In this document: positions 1-5,592 of the stretch, one piece after another
Numbering within the stretch: the stretch's first letter is position 1
Layout of the letters: the number at the start of each line of letters is the position of its first letter
Source: Flavobacterium sp.
Lineage (GTDB): Bacteria; Bacteroidota; Bacteroidia; Flavobacteriales; Flavobacteriaceae
Assembly: GCA_004296145.1 (NCBI GenBank)
Contig: SEBM01000278.1
Span: forward strand, 1-5,592
DNA length: 5,592 nt
Direction of reading: 5' to 3'
Notes under the pieces: model-generated
Told to the model about the DNA's origin: nothing
What the model saw: the letters and a program-made list of their open reading frames with translations, nothing else
Database searches by the model: none
Translations under genes and position numbers: made by a program

Positions 1-1866
1 AATAACATTAATCAAAACGTAATTCTATTTTTAAAAAGATTTATTTTAGTATTATTAACCTATCAACTTAGCAGAATTCTATTTTTCGTCATGAATATGG
101 AACTGTTTGAAAGGTTTACTTTTAAGATTTTTATAGGCGGAGTGCTTTTTGACTTAGCCGTTATTTCATACATAAATTTCATTTTTCTCTTTTTTCACGT
201 TGTTCCGGGAAATTTTAAATACAAACCGATATATCAGGCAATATTAAAAATTGCTTTTTATGCGGTGAACCTTATCTTTATATCTACCAATTTTGTTGAT
301 ATTATTTACTATCGTTTTACCGGAAGGAGAAGTACTTTTGCGCTTATTACTGCCAGAGGTATGGAAAACGATACTATAAGATTAATCCCTTCTTTCTTAA
401 AGGATTTCTGGTATGTAGCCGTTTTATTTGTAATCATCAGTATTATTCTTTGGAAACTAACTCCAAATTCTAAGGAAACAGTTGTCATCCAAAAACTAAC
501 TAAAAAAGACTATTTTAAAAAATATTCTTATGTAGTTGCTTTACTTGTTGTAATACTACTTGTTGGCCGTGGAGGATTTAGAAAAAAACCAATCAGAATC
601 GTAGATGCTGTAGAATATGGTGAAGTAAATAATGCCGGTTTGGTATTAAATACTCCGTTTTCTATTTTAAAAACATTATTTAAAAAAGAAGACATTGACA
701 ATACACATTATTTTGACAGTAAGGAATTAAGCAAAACTTACAACCCGGTTATTTCGCTAAAATCAGGCAAAGCTCCTCTTAAAAAAAATGTAGTTATTAT
801 CATTTTAGAAAGTTTTGGAAATGAAAATGTCGGACGAGGACAAACTCCATTTTTAGATTCATTAATTACCAAATCATGTTATTTTAAGAATGGTTTTGCA
901 AATGGTAAAGTCTCAATTGATGCCGTTCCTTCGATAATTTCCAGCATTCCGAGCCTTATGAATAACTCGTTTATATCATCAAGTTATGCTCTGAATAAAG
1001 TACATAGCCTTCCGAAAATTTTCAAAGATCAAGGCTATACTACCTCTTTCTTTCATGGCGCTTTTAATGGAAGCCAAAATTTTGATGAATATGCAAAAGT
1101 AGCGGGATTCGATCAGTATTTTGGAAAAAATGAATATGTAGGAAAAGAGTCGTTTGATGGTAAATGGGGAATTTTTGATGAGGAATTTTTACAATTTTAT
1201 GCCAATAAACTAAGTACTTTCAAAAAACCATTTTTCAGTTCCGTTTTTACTATTTCTTCTCACGTTCCGTATATTATTCCTGAAAAATATCAGAATAAAT
1301 TTCCAAAAGGAACAACTGACATACATGAGAGTGTAGCTTATGCTGATTATTCTCTTCGAAAGTTCTTTGAAACTGCCAAAAAACAAGATTGGTACAAAAA
1401 TACCTTATTTGTTCTTTCTGCAGATCATACTTCATCTGGCGGAGATAATGAGACAGACCAGACAAATATTGGAAAATTTAGAATTCCTATCTTATTTTTT
1501 GATCCTTCAAATCCGGAATTGGCTGGTGTAAATGAAAAGAATTTCCAACAAATTGATATTATGCCAAGCATTTTGGACTATCTGCATATTGACACAGATA
1601 TAGTTAGTTTTGGAAAAAGCTATAAATCAAAAGAAAATTTTGTTGTATACTATCTTCAGGGAACATATCATTATATTCAGGACGATTATTATGTTGCCTT
1701 TACAGATAATAAACTAATTGGTTTATATAATTGGAAAAAAGATACTTTACTGAAAAACAATCTAATAAACATAGATAAACCAAGAGCTCAAAAAGCAGAG
1801 AAATTTATAAAAACCTATATTCAATCATTTAACGAAAGAGTAATGAATAATCAATTGGTTATTTAA
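1..1866 (+). CDS. LtaS-like sulfatase-family phosphotransferase, membrane-anchored (5' end outside window)
   Basis: This is a lipoteichoic-acid-synthase-like protein of the alkaline phosphatase/sulfatase superfamily (PF00884 type). Family members move a phosphoglycerol or phosphoethanolamine headgroup onto a glycan outside the inner membrane. The first ATG is at 91, but the frame is open back to base 1, and the codons at about 19-90 encode a hydrophobic helix (LFLKRFILVLL...). The true start is therefore upstream of the window. Numbering from the ATG at 91, further hydrophobic segments lie near residues 10-38, 47-74, 102-121 and 145-163. That gives five helices in total, as in LtaS, followed by a large extracytoplasmic domain. 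Visible catalytic and metal-site candidates are E240 (VIIILESFG), nucleophile S275 (NGKVSIDAVPS), W359/D363 (KWGIFDEE), H391 (SSHVPY) and D445-H446 (SADHTSSG). The catalytic set looks complete, so the enzyme should be active. LtaS of Firmicutes uses Thr as nucleophile; here Ser takes that place by my alignment. In a Gram-negative, lipoteichoic acid itself is unlikely and the substrate is unknown. Confidence 0.9.
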   Translation, partial: NNINQNVILFLKRFILVLLTYQLSRILFFVMNMELFERFTFKIFIGGVLFDLAVISYINFIFLFFHVVPGNFKYKPIYQAILKIAFYAVNLIFISTNFVDIIYYRFTGRRSTFALITARGMENDTIRLIPSFLKDFWYVAVLFVIISIILWKLTPNSKETVVIQKLTKKDYFKKYSYVVALLVVILLVGRGGFRKKPIRIVDAVEYGEVNNAGLVLNTPFSILKTLFKKEDIDNTHYFDSKELSKTYNPVISLKSGKAPLKKNVVIIILESFGNENVGRGQTPFLDSLITKSCYFKNGFANGKVSIDAVPSIISSIPSLMNNSFISSSYALNKVHSLPKIFKDQGYTTSFFHGAFNGSQNFDEYAKVAGFDQYFGKNEYVGKESFDGKWGIFDEEFLQFYANKLSTFKKPFFSSVFTISSHVPYIIPEKYQNKFPKGTTDIHESVAYADYSLRKFFETAKKQDWYKNTLFVLSADHTSSGGDNETDQTNIGKFRIPILFFDPSNPELAGVNEKNFQQIDIMPSILDYLHIDTDIVSFGKSYKSKENFVVYYLQGTYHYIQDDYYVAFTDNKLIGLYNWKKDTLLKNNLINIDKPRAQKAEKFIKTYIQSFNERVMNNQLVI

Positions 1867-1896
1867 AAAATAAACCTACTTTTCGTGAGACAAACG

Positions 1897-1943
1897 AAAT
1901 TCCAAATTCCGGTCAATAAAATGATTGGAATTTGGAATTTTTT
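1897..1943 (+). terminator. Rho-independent terminator after the LtaS-like gene
   Basis: A perfect 14-bp inverted repeat has arms AAATTCCAAATTCC at 1897-1910 and GGAATTTGGAATTT at 1927-1940. It extends inward by five more pairs (two of them G-U) to a 6-nt loop at 1916-1921. The right arm runs into six T residues at 1938-1943. It begins 30 bp after the stop codon at 1864-1866, so it should end transcription of the LtaS-like gene. There is no matching run of A before the left arm, so it should work only in the plus direction. Confidence 0.85.
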
Positions 1944-1954
1944 GCTTCAATTTG
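1924..1954 (+). promoter_or_regulatory. Candidate Bacteroidota promoter for the family 9 glycosyltransferase operon
   Basis: TCAATTTG at 1947-1954 matches the Bacteroidota -7 element TAnnTTTG at all but one fixed position. An ATTG at 1924-1927 lies 19 nt upstream, the expected spacing for a -33 element (TTTG), again with one mismatch. Transcription would start near 1960, about 20 nt before the ATG at 1979. The -33 element would sit inside the right arm of the terminator. The match is moderate in an AT-rich spacer and could be chance, but a promoter is expected after so strong a terminator. Confidence 0.35.
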
Positions 1955-1978
1955 TAACCGAAAATTTATAATTCCTAT

Positions 1979-3055
1979 ATGAAGATACTTGTAATTCAGC
2001 AAAAAATGATTGGTGACGTTTTAGTCAGCAGTATAATATGCAATAATCTGCGCAGCGCCTATCCGGACGCTCAGATTGATTATTTAGTTTATGCCTCGAC
2101 AACGCCGGTTTTAGAAGGAAATCCAAGTATTGATAATATCATTTTATTCGAAGAAAAGCACAGAAAAAGTAAAAAAGAATTGCTAAAACTAGGCTTTCAG
2201 ATTCGAAATGAAAAATATGATTTACTAATTGATGCTTACTCCAAACTCGAAAGCTGGATTTTGGTTTTGTTAAGCAATGCCAAAAGAAAAATATCATATA
2301 AGAAACCAGGAAGAAATTTTCTTTATACTGACAACGTTCCATTTGAGCCTTTTCCTAAAACAAATTTAGGTTTGGCAATAGAACGACGCCTTTCTTTATT
2401 AGAAACGTTAAAATTGCCCCTTAAAACAGATCCTATCCCGAAATTATTTGTTTCTGATGAAGAAAACAGACAAGCAATTGCTCTTTTTGAAAAGCATCAG
2501 GTTAAGAAAGACAGAAAAACCGTTATGATTAGCCTTTTGGGAAGTGAAAAAATAAAAACGTATCCTCTAGAATATATGTCTAAAGTTGTTGACTATATTG
2601 CAGAAACGCAAGATGTTAACATACTTTTTAATTATTTCCCGAAACAACTTGAGGAAGCCAAAACTGTTTTTGACGCTTGTAAACCAGCTACTCAGCAAAA
2701 AATTTACTTTGATTTATTAGGCAATGATTTACGATCGTTTATCGCTATCATGAATCAATGTGACATTATTATTGGAAACGACGGTGGTGCTATTAATATG
2801 GCAAAAGCTTTAGAAAAACCTTCATTTATTATTTTCTCTCCGTGGATTGAAAAGAAAATCTGGGCTACTTTTGAAGATGGTATTCATCATCTTTCGGTTC
2901 ATCTGCAAGATTATTGTCCTGATTTGTTTGAGCATAAAACAGAAAAAATGCTTAAAAAAGAGTCTTTATCCTTATATGAAGAATTTAAACCTGAATATTT
3001 TAAGGATAAAATTGAGTTGTTTTTAAATCAAAATCTCATCTCTGCCACCAAATGA
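1979..3055 (+). CDS. Family 9 glycosyltransferase (heptosyltransferase-like)
   Basis: This 358-residue protein has the GT-B fold of ADP-heptose:LPS heptosyltransferases (GT9), cytoplasmic enzymes that add core sugars on the inner face of the inner membrane. The N-terminus MKILVIQQKMIGDVL carries the family's G12-D13 signature; an Asp in this loop is the proposed catalytic base of WaaC. The C-terminal half opens with VMISLLGSEKIKTYP (182-196), including lysines typical of the donor-phosphate site. It then has the nucleotide-sugar loop IIIGNDGGAINMAKALEKP (263-281). Many heptosyltransferases have His where N273 lies. The length is normal for the family. The start is secure because an in-frame TAA lies at 1955-1957 and the first strand begins right at M1. 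No Shine-Dalgarno is visible, as is usual in the phylum. Its stop overlaps the start of the next gene. The family is confident; ADP-heptose as donor is not established, since GT9 members in this phylum may use other sugars. Confidence 0.9.
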   Translation: MKILVIQQKMIGDVLVSSIICNNLRSAYPDAQIDYLVYASTTPVLEGNPSIDNIILFEEKHRKSKKELLKLGFQIRNEKYDLLIDAYSKLESWILVLLSNAKRKISYKKPGRNFLYTDNVPFEPFPKTNLGLAIERRLSLLETLKLPLKTDPIPKLFVSDEENRQAIALFEKHQVKKDRKTVMISLLGSEKIKTYPLEYMSKVVDYIAETQDVNILFNYFPKQLEEAKTVFDACKPATQQKIYFDLLGNDLRSFIAIMNQCDIIIGNDGGAINMAKALEKPSFIIFSPWIEKKIWATFEDGIHHLSVHLQDYCPDLFEHKTEKMLKKESLSLYEEFKPEYFKDKIELFLNQNLISATK

Positions 3056-3837
3056 TTTTGACAGAAAAAAAGCTTTTATCAGCATTACTTATTACGTATA
3101 ACGAGGAATCGAATATTAGGGAAGTACTTCATAATCTGGCTTTTGCCGATGAAATAATTGTGGTCGATTCTTTTAGTACCGATCAAACAACAGAAATTGC
3201 AAAGGAATTTAAAAATGTAAAAATCACGCAGCGTGTTTTTGATAATTTTGCTTCGCAACGCAATTTTGCATTGAACTTAGCCACATATCCGTGGATTCTT
3301 TTTATTGATGCGGATGAAAGATTAACACCCGAATTACAAAAGGAAATCAATAAGGTTATCAATCAGGAAAAAAGCGCATCTGCATATTTCATGCATCGTG
3401 AATTTATGTTTGAGAACAAAAGATTAAAATATAGCGGCTGGCAAACTGACAAAATTATTCGTCTTTTCAAAAAAGAAAAAGCAACTTATAATCCTGAAAA
3501 AATTGTTCACGAAAAACTGATTGTTCAAGGAAAAACCAAAAAACTAAAAAATAAACTTATACATCATTCTTACTCAAGTTATGATGATTATAAACAAAAA
3601 ATGATTTTTTATGGTCAGCTAAAAGCAATGGAAGAATTATCAAAACAAACTAATCCCGGCTTTTTTCATTTTTACATTCGTCCGTTGTATCAATTTCTGA
3701 ATCAGTATTTGATTCGGTTTGGTTTTTTAGATGGCAAAAAAGGAATTATAATCTGTTATCTCAATGCATTGAGTGTGGCAGTACGCTTTAAGGAACTCAA
3801 AAAAATCAGGAATAAGCTTAAGATTTCCAAAATTTAA
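3052..3837 (+). CDS. Family 2 glycosyltransferase, WaaE/KdtX-like (LPS core)
   Basis: This 261-residue GT-A inverting glycosyltransferase resembles the LPS-core enzymes named WaaE or KdtX. The sequence shows SALLITYNEE (10-19), VVDSFSTDQT (37-46, with D39 for nucleotide binding), QRNFAL (69-74) and the metal-binding DAD at 86-88 in FIDADER. The subfamily's later signatures follow: W130/D133 then IIRLF, H153 in IVHEKL, HHSYSSYDDY (171-180), and an amphipathic C-terminal part with RPLYQF and GFLDGKKG (to about residue 231) that likely touches the membrane. The ATG at 3052 is the only start ahead of the nucleotide-binding strand. It overlaps the TGA of the upstream gene (ATGA), so the two are co-transcribed and probably translationally coupled. 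Its 3' end overlaps the convergent kinase gene by 20 bp. Related enzymes add a beta-linked glucose to heptose I, but the sugar here is unknown. Confidence 0.9.
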   Translation: MILTEKKLLSALLITYNEESNIREVLHNLAFADEIIVVDSFSTDQTTEIAKEFKNVKITQRVFDNFASQRNFALNLATYPWILFIDADERLTPELQKEINKVINQEKSASAYFMHREFMFENKRLKYSGWQTDKIIRLFKKEKATYNPEKIVHEKLIVQGKTKKLKNKLIHHSYSSYDDYKQKMIFYGQLKAMEELSKQTNPGFFHFYIRPLYQFLNQYLIRFGFLDGKKGIIICYLNALSVAVRFKELKKIRNKLKISKI

Positions 3838-4585
3838 GTTTCTTTTTAAGTCTTTTCTTTTTTGCAAATTCTTCCTGAAAATTTGTAGTGGCATTCCACA
3901 TTTGTTCAAAAATTTCAGCTTCCGTTTTACTGGTATAAAATTTAGAATATTCATTGCTCATTACGGCAATCATTTCTTTTTTAGGAGTCAATCGCCTGAA
4001 ATTATTCATACGTTGCTCAAAACTCATGTTTTCATGAAAATTCATACGGTTAAGATCAACCAGAAAAAATTCATATTGATTCTCAGTCGTTTTTTTGATC
4101 AAAGTATTTCCGGGAGAATGGTCTAAAAATTCAATTCCTTTTTCATGCAATTCGAAAGTAAATTTGACAAACTGTCTAAGTATATTGTCATGGTCCGGAT
4201 AATCCGGAATTTCTACAAGTTCTCTGTATGTAAGCTCAGTAACTAAATGTTCGCTAACATAGTAACTGTCTTTTAATCCAACAAAATTAAAATTTTCAAG
4301 AAAAGCTAGAGGTGTCGGCGTACCAATACCTTTTTCTAACAAAATCATAGCAAATTCAAAAGATCGTTTAGCTTTTGATTTTCGAAAATATTTATAGGCT
4401 ATTTTATTAATAATATTAGGAACCTTAAATGATTTGATGTTGATGGTTTTATCATTCAGATCAAAAAGTTTAATTTTATTTCGGTCACCATTCCCAAAAA
4501 GCTTCCCTGATGTATTAAATGATTTAATATTTTCAAGTATCGACGATGTACTATTTTCAAAAACCGGATTTATCTTAAAATTCAT
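3818..4585 (-). CDS. Lipopolysaccharide (Kdo/WaaP-type) kinase family protein
   Basis: This 255-residue protein kinase-like fold enzyme belongs to the Kdo/WaaP/InaA group, which uses ATP to phosphorylate Kdo or core heptose. Visible parts are a glycine-bearing N-lobe segment GKLFGNGDRNKIK (27-39) and INIKSFKVP (49-56), supplying the ATP-binding lysine (K51 or K54). KAKRSFEFA (71-79) follows, with E77 as the probable helix-C glutamate. The catalytic loop is HEKGIEFLDHSPGNTLIK (147-164), with D155 as base and N160 for metal, and VDLNRM (176-181) has D177 in the DFG-equivalent position. All key residues are present. The C-terminus is strongly basic (KKKRLKKKLKFWKS), fitting contact with an anionic membrane. 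The start is certain because an in-frame TGA lies directly before the ATG. It is transcribed alone from its own promoter at 4608-4638, opposite to its neighbours. Its target is inferred from family and context. Confidence 0.9.
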   Translation of the reverse strand: MNFKINPVFENSTSSILENIKSFNTSGKLFGNGDRNKIKLFDLNDKTINIKSFKVPNIINKIAYKYFRKSKAKRSFEFAMILLEKGIGTPTPLAFLENFNFVGLKDSYYVSEHLVTELTYRELVEIPDYPDHDNILRQFVKFTFELHEKGIEFLDHSPGNTLIKKTTENQYEFFLVDLNRMNFHENMSFEQRMNNFRRLTPKKEMIAVMSNEYSKFYTSKTEAEIFEQMWNATTNFQEEFAKKKRLKKKLKFWKS

Positions 4586-4607
4586 TCAGTAGCTCTTTAT
4601 AAACCAA

Positions 4608-4638
4608 CAAAAATAGGTATAGAATTTTAGACTTCAAA
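4608..4638 (-). promoter_or_regulatory. Consensus Bacteroidota promoter for the LPS kinase gene
   Basis: Read on the minus strand, TTTG (complement of 4635-4638) is followed after exactly 19 nt by TATTTTTG (complement of 4608-4615). This fits the housekeeping promoter of Bacteroidota, TTTG-N19-TAnnTTTG, at every fixed position. Transcription should begin near 4601, leaving an untranslated leader of about 16 nt before the start codon at 4583-4585. No Shine-Dalgarno is seen in that leader. Confidence 0.75.
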
Positions 4639-4655
4639 TTATTATTGTATTTTTA
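4625..4655 (+). promoter_or_regulatory. Candidate divergent promoter for the second family 2 glycosyltransferase
   Basis: TATTTTTA at 4648-4655 matches TAnnTTTG except for its last base, and TTTT at 4625-4628 lies 19 nt upstream, one mismatch from TTTG. The predicted start near 4661 leaves only about 10 nt before the ATG at 4671. The element interleaves with the minus-strand kinase promoter: the plus -33 box lies within the minus spacer. The site is weaker than its partner and the region is very AT-rich, so it may be chance. Confidence 0.35.
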
Positions 4656-4670
4656 CTCAAATTTAATTTC

Positions 4671-5465
4671 ATGTCATATCAAAATTGTACATTAGTTACA
4701 CCCACTTATAATTGGCCGGAAGCTTTAGAATTATTATTATTGAGTGTGTTAAACCAATCTGTTTTACCCAACGAAATAATAATCGCAGATGATGGCTCAA
4801 GAGAAGACACTAAAGATTTAATTGAAAGATTTAAAAAAACATTTCCAATTCCTTTAGTTCATATTTGGCATGAAGATATAAAAAACAGAAAGCCCAGAAT
4901 TATGAATATGGCTATCGCCGCAGCAAAATATGACTATATAGTCGAAATTGACGGTGATATTATCTTAAATAAATATTTTATTGAGGATCATCTTGCATTT
5001 GCTGAAAAAGGACATTATTTATTTGGTTCACGTGTAAATATCCAAGAACGATTATTGCCTGAATTATTCTCAAAAAAGATAATTGATTTTAATCTGTTTT
5101 CAAAAGGGATTAAGAAAAGAAGCAGAACAATACGTATTCCTTTTTTAATGAATTTTGCTAAAAGTGTTGATAAACGTTCGAGAAAGCTAAGGGGTTGTAA
5201 TATGTCTTTTTGGAAAGAAGATTTTATTAAAATTAATGGCTTTAATGAAAGTTTGGTAGGCTGGGGAATTGACGATTCAGAAATGATTGAACGATTACAC
5301 AACAATGGAGTTAAAGGCAAAAGATTAAAATATGCTGGAATTGCTTATCATATTTATCACAAAGAGCAATCTAAAAGTCATCTGGATATTAACAACGAAA
5401 TTGAAGAACAAACTGTAAAAAACAAACTTACTTTTATAGAAAAAGGAGTTAATCAATTTTTATAG
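4671..5465 (+). CDS. Family 2 glycosyltransferase with C-terminal galactosyltransferase-like segment
   Basis: This 264-residue GT-A glycosyltransferase is probably cytoplasmic or peripheral to the membrane. It opens with LVTPTYNWPEAL (8-19), followed by IIIADDGS (36-43, nucleotide-binding D40/D41), KPRIMNMAI (74-82) and the metal-binding DGD at 94-96 in VEIDGDIIL. The C-terminal part has RGCNMSFWKEDF (174-185), then GFNESLVGWGIDDSEM (190-205). The GWG-[DE]D-x-E pattern is the acceptor/metal motif of galactosyltransferase-type C-domains (Glyco_transf_7C), as in chondroitin polymerase-like enzymes. H227 and H230 (YHIYH) are likely further active-site residues. The length is normal for this subfamily. 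The ATG at 4671 is the only Met ahead of the first strand. It is not closely related to the family 2 enzyme at 3052-3837, which is of the WaaE type. It is divergent from the kinase and overlaps the next, convergent gene by 6 bp. The sugar donor is unknown; a galactose or N-acetylhexosamine is plausible from the C-domain. Confidence 0.9.
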   Translation: MSYQNCTLVTPTYNWPEALELLLLSVLNQSVLPNEIIIADDGSREDTKDLIERFKKTFPIPLVHIWHEDIKNRKPRIMNMAIAAAKYDYIVEIDGDIILNKYFIEDHLAFAEKGHYLFGSRVNIQERLLPELFSKKIIDFNLFSKGIKKRSRTIRIPFLMNFAKSVDKRSRKLRGCNMSFWKEDFIKINGFNESLVGWGIDDSEMIERLHNNGVKGKRLKYAGIAYHIYHKEQSKSHLDINNEIEEQTVKNKLTFIEKGVNQFL

Positions 5466-5592
5466 TTTTAATATTTTATTATATTCATTGAATGTTTTGT
5501 TTGCAATATTTGAAACTATAAAATCTCTTTCGATTTTTACTTTATTTTCTTCAATAAATTTCTTTTGAAGATTTTTATCTGATAATAATAAG
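5460..5592 (-). CDS. Partial glycosyltransferase, C-terminal end (family 4-like, GT-B)
   Basis: The minus strand from the right edge is open for 43 codons down to a TAA (complement of 5460-5462); the start lies beyond the window. The reading begins LLLSDKNLQKKFIEENK and continues to NKTFNEYNKIL near the end. This strongly resembles the last helices of family 4 (GT-B) glycosyltransferases, which typically end with an 'LL.D..L..K..E......' helix and then '...F...I......Y.KIL'. Only this tail is visible, so no catalytic residue can be checked and the donor cannot be guessed. Its stop overlaps the stop of the plus-strand glycosyltransferase by 6 bp. The match is to a family pattern from memory, and a short AT-rich open frame could mislead, but both the composition and the position fit a real gene. 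Confidence 0.7.
   Translation of the reverse strand, partial: LLLSDKNLQKKFIEENKVKIERDFIVSNIANKTFNEYNKILKL

Noticed and set aside
1274..1531. Two overlapping 63-codon open frames on opposite strands within the LtaS-like gene
   Set aside because: Both overlap the catalytic His and Asp-His motifs of the real reading frame and show no family resemblance.
3816..3850. Possible terminator hairpin at the convergent junction (CTTAA...TTAAG followed by a T-rich run)
   Set aside because: Only five canonical pairs, all but one A-T, around a loop of about 12 nt; too weak to call as an intrinsic terminator.
3773..4126. 117-codon plus-strand open frame across the end of the WaaE-like gene and the kinase gene
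   Set aside because: It is antisense to the well-conserved kinase domain and in another frame of the glycosyltransferase; its Phe/Lys-rich product looks like the mirror of AT-rich coding sequence and resembles no family.
4194..4212. Short repeated TCCGGA pair (TCCGGATAATCCGGA) that looks like an operator
   Set aside because: It lies in the middle of the kinase coding sequence, encoding the conserved PDYPDH stretch, far from any start; best explained as codon coincidence.
5015..5320. 101-codon minus-strand open frame inside the second family 2 glycosyltransferase
   Set aside because: It lies wholly opposite the conserved RGCNMSF and GWGIDD motifs of the plus-strand gene and has no recognisable domain or promoter.

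Overview
The window comes from an AT-rich member of the Bacteroidota, most likely a flavobacterium. The evidence is the very low GC content, the lack of clear Shine-Dalgarno sequences before start codons, a textbook Bacteroidota-type promoter (TTTG-N19-TAnnTTTG) and protein sequences of flavobacterial character. It looks like part of a chromosomal locus for cell-envelope glycan assembly, probably lipopolysaccharide or lipooligosaccharide core. The species call is inference from style, not from a marker gene.

Layout. Positions 1-1866 (+) hold a membrane-anchored phosphoglycerol/phosphoethanolamine-transferase-like protein of the LtaS (alkaline phosphatase/sulfatase) superfamily. Its reading frame is open to the left edge, so the gene begins outside the window and the ATG at 91 is internal. 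A strong intrinsic terminator (1897-1943) follows. Next is a two-gene operon: a GT-B family 9 heptosyltransferase-like protein (1979-3055), then a WaaE-like family 2 glycosyltransferase (3052-3837) coupled by an ATGA overlap. A Kdo/WaaP-type lipopolysaccharide kinase (3818-4585, -) lies tail to tail with the second of these and overlaps it by 20 bp. An 85-bp divergent intergenic region carries interleaved promoters. It is followed by a second family 2 glycosyltransferase with a C-terminal galactosyltransferase-like segment (4671-5465, +). The right edge contains the last 43 codons of a minus-strand gene whose sequence resembles the C-terminus of a GT-B (family 4) glycosyltransferase. Its stop overlaps the preceding gene by 6 bp.

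Working model (inference). The two family 2 enzymes, the family 9 enzyme and the partial family 4 enzyme add sugars to a lipid A-Kdo or similar acceptor on the cytoplasmic face of the inner membrane. The kinase phosphorylates Kdo or a core sugar. The LtaS-like enzyme could transfer a polar phospholipid headgroup onto a glycan on the periplasmic side. Donor and acceptor sugars cannot be read from the sequence. I see no RNA gene, CRISPR array, insertion sequence or other mobile element, and no clearly undescribed system. The most interesting points are the LtaS-like enzyme in a Gram-negative core locus, the tight tail-to-tail gene overlaps and the interleaved divergent promoters.
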